This document shows positions 16,029 to 23,988 of a stretch of DNA of 37,421 nt, piece by piece. The DNA comes from JAUXEH01 sp965602945 (GTDB taxonomy: Bacteria; Acidobacteriota; Aminicenantia; Aminicenantales; Aminicenantaceae): the NCBI GenBank assembly GCA_965602945.1, contig CBFDBC010000007.1, positions 1 to 37,421 on the forward strand. The letters run 5' to 3'. The stretch's first letter is position 1. Each line of letters begins with the position of its first letter. The notes under the pieces are model-generated. The model had not been told where the DNA came from. It saw only the letters and a program-made list of their open reading frames with translations, and ran no database searches. Made by a program: the position numbers and the translations under genes.

Positions 16029-18395
16029 TCACTCATAGTGTATGGAATCAACGGGATCAGAAGCTGCGGCGCGCACGGCCTGGAAGCTCACGGTCAGGAG
16101 CGCGATCAAAAGCGCCGACAGGGCCGCTCCCACGAATATCAGCAGGCTGAGCGGCGTGTGGTAGGCATAATTCAGCAGCCAGCGGCTCATGGCATACCAG
16201 GCTGCCGGCCAGGCAAGCAGGTTGGCCACCAGGACCAGGATCACGAATTCCCGGGACAAGAGCAGAACGATGCTGGATTCCGTGGCCCCCAGCACCTTGC
16301 GGATGCCGATCTCCCGGGTTCGTTTTTCGGCCATGAAAGAGGCTAACCCCAGGAGTCCCAGGCATGCTATGACGATAGCCAGGGCGGTGAAGGCGCCGAA
16401 CAGGGTTCCCATCCGCTGCTCCGCCCGGTAGAGCCGGTCGAAGGACTCATCCAGAAAGGCCGTATCCATGGGAAACTGCGGGGAGACTCGTTCCCAGGCC
16501 TGGCTCAGGCGCTGCAGCGACCCCGGCAGGTCCGCCTCACCCAGGCGGATCATGAGGTAGGAGTACGGCTCTACAGGGCGCAGCCGGATGAACAGGGGCT
16601 CGATGCGGGTGTTTATGGACTTGAAGTGGAAATCCCGAACCACACCGATCACGGTCCCGGGATCGTCCCACACGGTCAGGCTTTTCCCGACCGACGAACC
16701 TTCGCCCATCATCCGGGCCGCCGTCTCATTTAGGATATACGCCTCTTTTTCATCCGTGGGAAACTCCCGCGAAAACGCCCGGCCTTCAGCGATCTCCATC
16801 TTCATGGTGGCGAAGTAATCATGGGTGACGGTGGTGTTGTGGAAAAGGATGTCATCATTGGGGTCCTTGCCGGGCCAGGTGACGTTACTCGTGGAGTTCA
16901 GGATGTAGGTGGGCAGCTGACCGGCCGAGGTCACACCCAGGACAGCCGGATCCCTCAAAGCCTCCAGCTTGAAGGCCTCGTAGAACTGGGCAGTCTGGAC
17001 TCCGAACTGCATGTGCACCACCTGCTCCCGGTCGAAGCCGAGCTCCTTGCCGCGGATGAAGTCCAGCTGGTTTTTGACCACGACGCTCGCGATGATCAGC
17101 CCGATGGAGAGGGCGAATTGGATCACGACCAGCACACGCCTGAAGGTGCGGCCCTTGGGCCCTCCCGTGGTCGAGGTTCGGAGCACGCGGACCGGATCGA
17201 AGCCGGACAGGAAGAGCGCGGGATAGATCCCGGCACCCAGGCCAGTCAGCAGGGCCATTCCCACCAGCCCAAGAAAAAAAGCCCAGCTCCCGCTGATCGA
17301 GAGCGTCATCGACTTCGCCGCCAGGTTGTTGAAGGCCGGGAGCAGCAGGGCCACCAGCCCCAGGGCCAGGGCAAAGGCGATCAGGGCAAAGAAGACAGAT
17401 TCACCCAGGAACTGGCGGAGGATGTCCGAGCGGCGGGCGCCGGTGACCTTGCGCATCCCCACCTCGCGGGCGCGGTTGCCGGAGCGGGCCGTGGCCAGGT
17501 TCACGAAATTGATGCACGCGATGATCAGGACAAACAGCGCCACCAGGGCGAAGATGAAAATGTAGCGCATGTCCCCGTGGCCGGGCACATCGGCCACGTA
17601 GTCGGAATGGAGGTGTATCCGCTTCAGAGGCTGGAGGTGGAGCGTGGTGGTGGACTCGGGCAGGTGCTGGGTGATGAAGCCGCGGATCTTCCGGTCTGAG
17701 ACGGCAGGATCCGCCGCCTCGCTCAGCTCGACATATGTGTAGTAGGAGTTGTTGCCCCACTGGTCGAGGCGCTGGCCGCCGAACTCCAGAAGCTTGAAGG
17801 GCATAACGAAATCGAACGTTATGTGAGAGTTTGCCGGCACATCCCGCATGATCCCGGTCACCACCAGGTCGAACATGTTCTCCAGGCGGATGACCTTTCC
17901 AATGGGGTCCTCGTCGCCGAAGTACTTCTCTGCGGTGGATTCTGTGATCACGAACGCGTTGAGCTGCTGGAAAACGGTTTCCGGGTCACCGTTGACCAGA
18001 GGGAAACTGAACATGGTGAAGAACGAGGGATCCGCCATGGCCAGTCCGCTCTCGTAGAAGCGCTTGTCTCCGTAACGGACCAGGAACCGGGGAGCTAATG
18101 TGAGCCGGCATGTATCTGCGATCTCGGGGATCTCGTCCTTGAGGGCCGGTCCCAAGGGGGCGGGCGTGACCGCCACCGGGAAGAGTTCGCCGCCGCTGTA
18201 GGTCTGCTGCTCCACCGCCCGGAAGAGGCGATCGGCTTTAACATGGAACCCGTCGTAGCTCATTTCGTCCCTTACCCACATCAGAATGAGGATGCAGCAG
18301 GCGATCCCCACCGCCAGGCCGGCGATGTTGATGAAGGAGTAGCCCTTGTATTTCCTGAGGTTCCGGAACGCCGTCTTTATGTAGCTGAAGAACAT
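16029..18395 (-). CDS. Large FtsX-type permease with two MacB_PCD-FtsX modules (orphan, ADOP-like)
   Basis: A 788-residue membrane protein. The start is ATG 18395, with GAGGG 5 nt upstream; the protein then begins FFSYIKTAFRNLRKYKGYSF, exactly how this family starts. The open frame upstream adds 68 meaningless codons overlapping the DUF1846 gene. Two halves each have one membrane helix, a large extracytoplasmic domain and three helices, with coupling segments REVGMRKVTGA and REIGIRKVLGA, giving about eight spans. No ATPase gene is adjacent, as in the duplicated 'orphan' permeases abundant in Acidobacteriota and Aminicenantes. Unlike the permease at 26012 it lacks the N-terminal prefix domain and a PadR partner. 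Cargo unknown; defence or peptide/lipid export is only an inference from MacB. Confidence 0.93.
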   Translation of the reverse strand: MFFSYIKTAFRNLRKYKGYSFINIAGLAVGIACCILILMWVRDEMSYDGFHVKADRLFRAVEQQTYSGGELFPVAVTPAPLGPALKDEIPEIADTCRLTLAPRFLVRYGDKRFYESGLAMADPSFFTMFSFPLVNGDPETVFQQLNAFVITESTAEKYFGDEDPIGKVIRLENMFDLVVTGIMRDVPANSHITFDFVMPFKLLEFGGQRLDQWGNNSYYTYVELSEAADPAVSDRKIRGFITQHLPESTTTLHLQPLKRIHLHSDYVADVPGHGDMRYIFIFALVALFVLIIACINFVNLATARSGNRAREVGMRKVTGARRSDILRQFLGESVFFALIAFALALGLVALLLPAFNNLAAKSMTLSISGSWAFFLGLVGMALLTGLGAGIYPALFLSGFDPVRVLRTSTTGGPKGRTFRRVLVVIQFALSIGLIIASVVVKNQLDFIRGKELGFDREQVVHMQFGVQTAQFYEAFKLEALRDPAVLGVTSAGQLPTYILNSTSNVTWPGKDPNDDILFHNTTVTHDYFATMKMEIAEGRAFSREFPTDEKEAYILNETAARMMGEGSSVGKSLTVWDDPGTVIGVVRDFHFKSINTRIEPLFIRLRPVEPYSYLMIRLGEADLPGSLQRLSQAWERVSPQFPMDTAFLDESFDRLYRAEQRMGTLFGAFTALAIVIACLGLLGLASFMAEKRTREIGIRKVLGATESSIVLLLSREFVILVLVANLLAWPAAWYAMSRWLLNYAYHTPLSLLIFVGAALSALLIALLTVSFQAVRAAASDPVDSIHYE

Positions 18396-18465
18396 CATAT
18401 CCCTCTTTTTATTCGGCTCTGATTTATGGCTAGGGTACCTCATCACGGGCCGATTATCAAAATAT

Positions 18466-18493
18466 TTGACGGGAAAGACCCCTTTGTTATAAG
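18466..18493 (+). promoter_or_regulatory. Candidate sigma70 promoter for DUF1846 gene
   Basis: TTGACG (18466-18471), a 16-nt spacer, then TATAAG (18488-18493), each 5 of 6 to consensus. It lies in the 149-bp divergent gap between the orphan permease and the DUF1846 gene, about 50 nt before the ATG. Confidence 0.5.
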
Positions 18494-18544
18494 TTTGCGC
18501 ATAGGCTCGGCCAATGCCTGGCGACATCAGACCAAAGGAAAAAG

Positions 18545-20062
18545 ATGACAAGAAACTCAGGATTCGACAACGAAAAGTACCTGGCGGAACAGAGTGCATC
18601 CATCCTGGATCGGCTCGAAAAGGCAGACAACAGGTTGTACCTCGAGTTCGGGGGCAAGCTGCTATTCGATTATCATGCCGCCCGTGTGCTGCCGGGATAC
18701 GACCCCAACGTCAAGATGCGGCTCCTGCAGAAGCTGAAAGACAAGGCCGACATCATCCTCTGTATCTATGCCGGGGCCATCGAGAAGAAAAAACTGCGGG
18801 CGGATTTCGGGATCACCTATGATGTCGATGCCCTAAAACTCCTGGACGATCTCAGGGAATGGGGGCTCGATATACTGGGAGTCGTGATCACACGTTTCGA
18901 CAACCAGGCGTCGGCAATCATATTCAAGAATAAGCTGGAACGCAGGGGCATCAAGGTCATCACACACCGTTACACACCGGGGTATCCCACGGATGTCGAC
19001 CTGATCGTGAGCAAGGACGGGTACGGAGCCAACGATTATCTGCAGTCAGACAAGCCCCTGATCGTCGTGACCGGACCCGGACCCGGGAGCGGCAAGCTGT
19101 CCACCTGCCTTTCGCAGATGTACCACGACCATCTGCAGGGCGTAAACCCCGGGTATTCCAAGTTCGAGACCTTCCCCATCTGGGACCTGCCTCTGAAACA
19201 CCCCGTCAACGCGGCCTACGAGGCGGCCACGGCGGACATCGCCGACTTCAACCTCATCGATCCCTTCCACCTGGAAACCTATGGGAAAGCCTCGGTCAAT
19301 TACAACCGCGATGTCGAGATATTCCCCATACTCAAGCGCATCCTGGAGAAGATCACCGAGGCCGAGTCGATCTACCAATCCCCCACTGACATGGGGGTCA
19401 ACTGCGCGAGCACCGGTATCCTGAGTGACGAGGCCGTGAGAGAGGCGGCCAGACAGGAAGTCATCCGGCGCTACTACCGTTACAGCTGCGAGTATGTCAT
19501 GGGTTACGCAGACAAGGACACCGTGCAGCGCGTGGAGCTCCTCATGGAGGAACTGGGCGTGGGCCCGGAGGACAGGAAGGTCGTGGGCTTCGCCAAGAAG
19601 GCCGCCGAGGAGGCGGAAAAAAAGGGCAAGGGACATAAAGGGATCTTCTGTGGAGCGGCCGTCGAGCTCGAGGAGGGCACCATCATCACGGGCAGCAACT
19701 CCCCGCTCATGCACGCGGCCTCCAGCCTTGTCTTAAAGACGATCAAGCACCTGGCCGGAATCCCGGAAGAGATCCACCTGTTATCGCCCATCATTATCGA
19801 GTCTGTCGGAACCCTGAAGAGGGACATCCTGCAGGCGAAGTCCGTGAGCATGAACCTGGAAGAGACCATGATCAGCCTTTCCATCGCAGCGGCCACAAAT
19901 CCCTCGGTCCAGCTGGCGCTGTCCAAGCTCAAGGAGCTCAAGGGATGCGAGGTCCACATTACACACATCCCGACCTCCGGCGATGAGGCCGGGCTCATGC
20001 GGCTCGGTGTCAACCTGACAAGCGAGCCGAATTTTTCGACCAAGGATCTGTTTACGGCCTAG
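18545..20062 (+). CDS. DUF1846 (UPF0371) family protein
   Basis: A 505-residue cytoplasmic protein of the normal DUF1846 length. Recognised by the whole pattern: FDNEKYL near the N-terminus, LYLEFGGKLLFDYHAARVLP (32-51), VVITRFDNQASA, and the glycine-rich loop TGPGPGSGKLST (176-187), which resembles a P-loop, followed by DMGVNCAS and the C-terminal STGILSDEA region. The family is widespread in Firmicutes and some other anaerobes; structures exist but, to my knowledge, the biochemical role is not firmly established and nucleotide binding is only suggested by the loop. AAGGA lies 5-6 nt before the ATG. The GH29 gene follows after 36 bp on the same strand and may be co-transcribed, although no functional link is evident. 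Confidence 0.93.
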   Translation: MTRNSGFDNEKYLAEQSASILDRLEKADNRLYLEFGGKLLFDYHAARVLPGYDPNVKMRLLQKLKDKADIILCIYAGAIEKKKLRADFGITYDVDALKLLDDLREWGLDILGVVITRFDNQASAIIFKNKLERRGIKVITHRYTPGYPTDVDLIVSKDGYGANDYLQSDKPLIVVTGPGPGSGKLSTCLSQMYHDHLQGVNPGYSKFETFPIWDLPLKHPVNAAYEAATADIADFNLIDPFHLETYGKASVNYNRDVEIFPILKRILEKITEAESIYQSPTDMGVNCASTGILSDEAVREAARQEVIRRYYRYSCEYVMGYADKDTVQRVELLMEELGVGPEDRKVVGFAKKAAEEAEKKGKGHKGIFCGAAVELEEGTIITGSNSPLMHAASSLVLKTIKHLAGIPEEIHLLSPIIIESVGTLKRDILQAKSVSMNLEETMISLSIAAATNPSVQLALSKLKELKGCEVHITHIPTSGDEAGLMRLGVNLTSEPNFSTKDLFTA

Positions 20063-20098
20063 AGACAGAACACATACCCTCTCAAGGGAGGATGCCCT

Positions 20099-21520
20099 AT
20101 GAGGCGTGTCACAATCGTCCTTTTGATCGCGGCGCTGGCGACAAGCTGCGCTCCGGAGGAGCCTCCCCTGCCTTTCGGGGCGGTCCCCAGCGAACGCCAG
20201 ATGATCTGGCACGACATGAGGTACCATGCCTTCATCCATTTCGGGCCAAACACATTCACAGACATCGAATGGGGGCATGGCGACGAATCCCCTGATGTGT
20301 TCAATCCCACCGAACTGGACTGCCGCCAGTGGGCGAGGGTCATCCGGGACGCGGGAATGGAAGGGGCGCTTATCACGGCTAAGCACCACGACGGGTTCTG
20401 CCTGTGGCCGTCGGAGCACTCCACGCACACGGTCCGGGAGAGCCGATGGCGCGACGGGAAGGGCGATGTCCTGAAAGATCTGTCCGAAGCCTGCCGGGAG
20501 TTCGGGATAAAATTCGGTGTCTATGTCTCCCCCTGGGACCGGAATCACCCCACGTACTTCACCGATGAGTACAACACCGTGTTCAAGCAGATGCTGGAAG
20601 AGGTGCTGACCAACTACGGCGAGGTGTACTATGTGTTCTTCGACGGCGCCTTCAGCGTGGGCCCGGATGGGAAAAGGCAGGAGTACGACTGGGAGGGCTT
20701 TGTGGAGGTCGTGCGCAGGTGCCAGCCCAATGCCGTGATCTTCAGCGACGGCGGGCCGGATGTGCGCTGGATCGGGAACGAGAGGGGATATGCGGCGGAG
20801 ACCAACTGGTGCACGGTGAGGGAAGGGGCATTCTACCCCGGGATCGGTGGCGTGAACGACCAGCTCCTTACCGGTCATGAGGACGGCGGAATGTGGCTCC
20901 CCTCCGAGGTCAACACCTCGATCCGACCGGGCTGGTTCTATCACAGGGACGAGGACGACAAGGTCAAACCGCTGAGCAGGCTCGTCGACAATTGGTACCA
21001 TTCGGTGGGGATGAACGGCTGCTTCCTCCTGAACCTCCCGCCCGACACGCGGGGCCTGATCCACCAGAACGACATCGCACGGCTGGCGGAGCTGAAAAAA
21101 TACCTGGATGACGCTTTTTCCGTGAACCTGGCGGAGGGGGCCTCGGCCAGGGCGGCGAACACGAGGGGAAGGGCCTATGGCGAGAAGAAGGCTGTAGATG
21201 GTGATCCGGGAACATACTGGGCCGCGGATGATGATGTCTTGAGCGCATCGATCGAAGTTGACTTCGGCCGGCCGGTGGAGATCAACGCCGTCCTGCTCCA
21301 GGAGTACATTCCCTTGGGCCAGCGTGTGAGATCGTTCTCGATAGAGGTTCAGGTCGAGGGTGAGTTCGATCCGGTGGCGGCCGGCGTCACGGTTGGAAAC
21401 CGGCGCATCGTCAGGTTCAAAACGATCTCAACGGAAAAACTGAAGATAAACTTTGAGGCCAAGGCCTGCCCTCTAATTTCCAATATCGAGGTTTACAGGG
21501 TACCTGAGACGATCGAGTAG
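20099..21520 (+). CDS. Alpha-L-fucosidase (GH29) lipoprotein with C-terminal F5/8 type C-like domain
   Basis: A 473-residue glycoside hydrolase that should release terminal alpha-L-fucose from glycans outside the cytoplasm with retention of configuration. The lipobox ends at Cys17 (ATSC). GH29 marks are FIHFGPNTF (45-53), KHHDGFCLWPS (95-105), VYVSPWDRN and VFFDGAF, whose Asp182 fits the catalytic nucleophile. The catalytic domain runs to about 340. Residues 345-470 form a discoidin-like (F5/8 type C, CBM32-like) sandwich: AVDGDPGTYWAADD, then IEVDFGRPVEINAVLLQEY, the usual hallmark. GGGAGG is about 8 nt before the ATG. It lies 36 bp after the DUF1846 gene. The acid/base residue cannot be assigned with confidence. 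Confidence 0.93.
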   Translation: MRRVTIVLLIAALATSCAPEEPPLPFGAVPSERQMIWHDMRYHAFIHFGPNTFTDIEWGHGDESPDVFNPTELDCRQWARVIRDAGMEGALITAKHHDGFCLWPSEHSTHTVRESRWRDGKGDVLKDLSEACREFGIKFGVYVSPWDRNHPTYFTDEYNTVFKQMLEEVLTNYGEVYYVFFDGAFSVGPDGKRQEYDWEGFVEVVRRCQPNAVIFSDGGPDVRWIGNERGYAAETNWCTVREGAFYPGIGGVNDQLLTGHEDGGMWLPSEVNTSIRPGWFYHRDEDDKVKPLSRLVDNWYHSVGMNGCFLLNLPPDTRGLIHQNDIARLAELKKYLDDAFSVNLAEGASARAANTRGRAYGEKKAVDGDPGTYWAADDDVLSASIEVDFGRPVEINAVLLQEYIPLGQRVRSFSIEVQVEGEFDPVAAGVTVGNRRIVRFKTISTEKLKINFEAKACPLISNIEVYRVPETIE

Positions 21521-21525
21521 CCAGC

Positions 21526-21548
21526 CGCGCTCTTCAGCCTTGAGCGCG
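21526..21548 (+). terminator. GC-rich hairpin just after the GH29 gene, possible terminator without U-tract
   Basis: A perfect 7-bp stem CGCGCTC / GAGCGCG with a 9-nt loop starts 5 bp after the stop codon. A second small hairpin (GCCAT / ATGGC, 21548-21562) follows. No run of T follows either, so this is at best a Rho-assisted or RNA-stabilising 3' end. Confidence 0.3.
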
Positions 21549-21681
21549 CCATCCCGGATGGCCGCCTGAACAGCCGCACTATGGGATCTGTGGTTTTCGA
21601 AAGCCCGCACATCTAATAGTCCGTAGGAACGAGACGCACCGCTCATTTATACTTTAATCCAATACAGTTTTGTCTATAATT

Positions 21682-21695
21682 AATAAATATTTATT
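21682..21695 (+). promoter_or_regulatory. AT-rich perfect 14-bp palindrome upstream of the DUF2975 promoter
   Basis: AATAAATATTTATT reads the same on both strands and overlaps the first bases of the -35 hexamer at 21694. It may be a second operator half or simply A/T-rich promoter DNA. Confidence 0.3.
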
Positions 21696-21722
21696 GACAA
21701 ACGGCAATTAATTGCCTATATT
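21694..21722 (+). promoter_or_regulatory. Strong sigma70 promoter with a palindromic operator inside its spacer
   Basis: TTGACA (21694-21699), a 17-nt spacer and TATATT (21717-21722), followed 43 nt later by the ATG of the DUF2975 gene. The spacer contains a perfect 14-bp palindrome, GGCAATTAATTGCC (21703-21716), ending exactly at the -10. A dimeric repressor bound there would block RNA polymerase; the HTH protein encoded by the second gene is the obvious candidate, giving autoregulation. Confidence 0.7.
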
Positions 21723-21765
21723 AGCAATGATCAAACGTTCAATGGGTAATTTTGATGGAGGAACC

Positions 21766-22275
21766 ATGACAATCGAAAAATCTGAGAATCAATCTTCTGC
21801 AGTGAGGGTATTTATCCTTTTAATCAATATTTCCTTGATCGTGGCTGCTGTCGTATTTTGTTTGTTAGCCATTTTTACGCCTCTTGGGCTGGCGGGTGTA
21901 TTCAGGGATAATAAGGCGCCGATTGTTGCTGCCAGCATCTATTTCTGTGGCCTTTTGACCTCAGCAGCCTACCTTTGGATTATCTACTTTCTACGAAAAC
22001 TTATGCTCACAGTCAAAGCAAACAATCCCTTTGACCTGGCAAATCCTGGCCGAATACGAAAAATCTCCTATGCTGTGTTTGCATTAGTACCTGTGGACAT
22101 CGCTGGCAACATATTGATAAAAGGATTTCAAACAACATTCAATACGGTGAATTTTGCGGACTTGCTCTGGGGAAGTTTATTTAAGCTCATATTCCTGGGG
22201 TTCGGCTTATTGGTCATTGCCAAGGTGTTTGACCTGGGAGTAGAACTGCAGAGAGACAAGAGGATGACCATATAA
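21766..22275 (+). CDS. DUF2975 family four-helix membrane protein
   Basis: A 169-residue integral membrane protein. I chose ATG 21766 because GGAGG is 4 nt upstream; an in-frame ATG at 21712 would overlap the -10 box. Four hydrophobic helices are visible (about residues 14-37, 47-72, 97-118 and 128-155) with the FDLANPGRIRKISYA loop typical of DUF2975. These proteins are regularly paired with a small YozG-like HTH regulator, as here: the HTH gene starts 10 bp downstream. Their role is unknown; a membrane sensor that restrains the regulator is a plausible inference. The pair sits in a distinctly AT-richer stretch than its neighbours, which hints at recent transfer. Confidence 0.85.
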   Translation: MTIEKSENQSSAVRVFILLINISLIVAAVVFCLLAIFTPLGLAGVFRDNKAPIVAASIYFCGLLTSAAYLWIIYFLRKLMLTVKANNPFDLANPGRIRKISYAVFALVPVDIAGNILIKGFQTTFNTVNFADLLWGSLFKLIFLGFGLLVIAKVFDLGVELQRDKRMTI

Positions 22276-22285
22276 GGAGTTACCC

Positions 22286-22501
22286 ATGCCTATTGAGATC
22301 AATCTTGATCTTTTATTGGTCAAGCGGAAAATGACCCTGACAGAGCTCTCCAACCAGGTAGGAATAACGATTGCGAATCTTTCCTTTCTCAAGCAGGGAC
22401 ATGCCCGCGCCATTAGGTTTTCCACCCTGGGAGCCATATGTAAAGCATTGGATTGCCAACCCGGCGATATTCTCAGCTTTAGAGAAGAAGATGCTGTATG
22501 A
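22286..22501 (+). CDS. YozG-type small HTH transcriptional regulator (Cro/C1 fold)
   Basis: A 71-residue protein consisting almost only of a Cro/C1-type HTH: LLLVKRKMTLTELSNQVGI, then TIANLSFLKQGHARAIRFST, ending LGAICKALDCQPGDILSF. This length and the CQPGDILxF ending define the YozG/XRE subgroup that accompanies DUF2975 membrane proteins. AGGAG lies 6 nt before the ATG, 10 bp after the DUF2975 stop, so the two are one operon. It likely binds the palindrome in the promoter spacer at 21703-21716 as a dimer; that is inference from position and symmetry only. Confidence 0.9.
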   Translation: MPIEINLDLLLVKRKMTLTELSNQVGITIANLSFLKQGHARAIRFSTLGAICKALDCQPGDILSFREEDAV

Positions 22502-22553
22502 TTCCATACCGCGCTCCGACCATCACAACGATCTAATAATAAACAGTTTATCA

Positions 22554-22617
22554 CCTTAGAAGCACACTTTCTAAGCCTTAAAAGCAAAGTTTTGGGCCCT
22601 AAAACAGTCGTCTAAGC
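22554..22617. repeat. Three degenerate ~21-bp tandem modules (CCTTAAAA...CTAAG type), copy A
   Basis: Between the convergent HTH and propeller genes, three units start at 22554 (CCTTAGAAG), 22576 (CCTTAAAAG) and 22598 (CCTAAAACA). The first is an inverted repeat (CTTAGAA / TTCTAAG). A matching block occurs at 30353-30416 with identical spacing over 42 positions. Confidence 0.5.
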
Positions 22618-22624
22618 TGTTCAG

Positions 22625-23824
22625 CTATTTGTTTACAGATAGCGGATCCAAGTTCTTGATCTTGTAGCGCTTGACCTGGAAATAGCCGATTTCCTGGTTG
22701 TAGGGTGCGCTGAAAACATATCCCCCCTTGATGATCCTGAGGTTTATCACTCCCGCCGGGACTCTCAACCGGTACGTGTGACGCCCCTCTGCATTGAAGA
22801 CATCGAATTCATACCTCTTGTCCTCACTCAGATAAGAGTTGAGCCTTTGCGCGTAGATGTTTCCGTGTTCATCGATGCGCAGTTCCTCGAAGAAAGGCCT
22901 GAACTTTGAGATCAAAACCCTTTTCTCGAGCTCCTCTCTGGCCAGCTGCGTGGAAGAGGGCCTGCTTTTGATATTGCCCATGAGAACATCGATGATCTTG
23001 TCCCGCTCCCGGTTCGTGATCTTCTCGGCCGGCTCGTCCTTTTCGATGATCTTTGTGATGTTTCCATCCGAGTCCGCTACAAACAGCCTGTACTCCTCCG
23101 GAAATCCATAAACCGCGTAGTCCTGCACAGCTGGACAAAAACAAAGCTCCGGGACATGGATCGCGAACCTGTCCTTCCGGTTGAACATGGAATCCATCTT
23201 CGGTGAGTAGAACTCGGCCATCTTCTTCAGCACCTTATTCTGGTCGTTCATGAGCACGACACATTCGTAGAGGTCTTTCGGCGGCCGGATGGTCCTGTCT
23301 TCTCCCAGCAGCTCGCCTTTCTGAGTTATCTTGAAGCTGCGGGAGCTCATGGGTTTGGGGAACGCCCTCACATAAGTTCCGTCCTTGTCGAATATATGAG
23401 CCTTCGTTCTATCCTCTACATATGTGTTCCCCGCATCATCCAATCTCAAGAATGTCGGCTGGCTGAACTCCCCGGGGCCCTCCCCCTCTCTCCCGATGGT
23501 CCGGATATACGCGCCGTTTCTGTCGAATATTTGTATCCGGAAGCTGCCCCGGTCCATGACATGGATGTTTCCGTCTGCGTCGACATCCAGAGAAATCCAT
23601 TTGTAGAACCGGAAATTCTCATCCTCTTCATGGCCGATAACGAGGTCTTCCTCCAGTTCCAGCTCTATTTTCCCGAAGAGAGGTTCTTCCGGATTCTTTA
23701 TCACGGTCACGCCGTCCTCCTGCTCGATCGAACCCTGCCATTCAATTTTTTGATGCCCGAATGGAGTGAGGAAACAGAAAAGCAGCAAAGACACGAAGGA
23801 AATGAGCAGTACGCCTGATTTCAT
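22625..23824 (-). CDS. 6-bladed beta-propeller protein (NHL-like), exported
   Basis: A 399-residue exported propeller. An N-terminal hydrophobic signal (about 3-20, VLLISFVSLLLFCFL) lacks a lipobox. The body shows repeated blades with the pattern DxxGNxYVxD / RIQIFDRNGAYIRTIG and the hallmark GREGEGPGEFSQPTFLRLDD region (split here as GREGEGPGEF, then SQPTFLRLDD) that defines the '6-bladed beta-propeller' family abundant in Bacteroidota, Acidobacteriota and Aminicenantes. AGGGGGT lies 4-5 nt before the ATG at 23824. It is monocistronic, divergent from the C69 peptidase. Ligand and function are unknown; such propellers usually bind or sense something at the surface. Confidence 0.9.
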   Translation of the reverse strand: MKSGVLLISFVSLLLFCFLTPFGHQKIEWQGSIEQEDGVTVIKNPEEPLFGKIELELEEDLVIGHEEDENFRFYKWISLDVDADGNIHVMDRGSFRIQIFDRNGAYIRTIGREGEGPGEFSQPTFLRLDDAGNTYVEDRTKAHIFDKDGTYVRAFPKPMSSRSFKITQKGELLGEDRTIRPPKDLYECVVLMNDQNKVLKKMAEFYSPKMDSMFNRKDRFAIHVPELCFCPAVQDYAVYGFPEEYRLFVADSDGNITKIIEKDEPAEKITNRERDKIIDVLMGNIKSRPSSTQLAREELEKRVLISKFRPFFEELRIDEHGNIYAQRLNSYLSEDKRYEFDVFNAEGRHTYRLRVPAGVINLRIIKGGYVFSAPYNQEIGYFQVKRYKIKNLDPLSVNK

Positions 23825-23988
23825 GTTTACCCCCTGTAGATCTGTCAGAACCTGATTCCAGTCTAGAAGCTCGAAGCCGAGTTGTCAAACCAACCGCCCG
23901 GGCGATGAAAAGGATAAGAAAAACACAGCGATTTTGCGAGCATTGGACCGGTTGTTTATCCTGTGATAAGCTTGTTTCAAGAGGAAAA

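Noticed and set aside
18396..18599. 68-codon N-terminal extension of the first orphan permease
   Set aside because: Family members begin at FFSYIKTAFRNL; GAGGG is correctly spaced for ATG 18395, and the extension overlaps the divergent DUF1846 gene and its promoter.
19781..21064. 427-codon minus-strand open frame antisense to DUF1846 and GH29
   Set aside because: Proline/arginine-rich shadow without motifs; both plus-strand genes are well recognised.
21473..21646. 57-codon minus-strand ORF (starts MSGASRSYGLLDVRAFE) overlapping the end of the GH29 gene
   Set aside because: Plausible amino-acid composition, but no ribosome-binding site, no known family, and it overlaps GH29 coding sequence; could be a decayed gene but I cannot support it.
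22554..22617. CRISPR array
   Set aside because: The 20-22 bp units are contiguous, degenerate and have no spacers; no cas genes are in the window.
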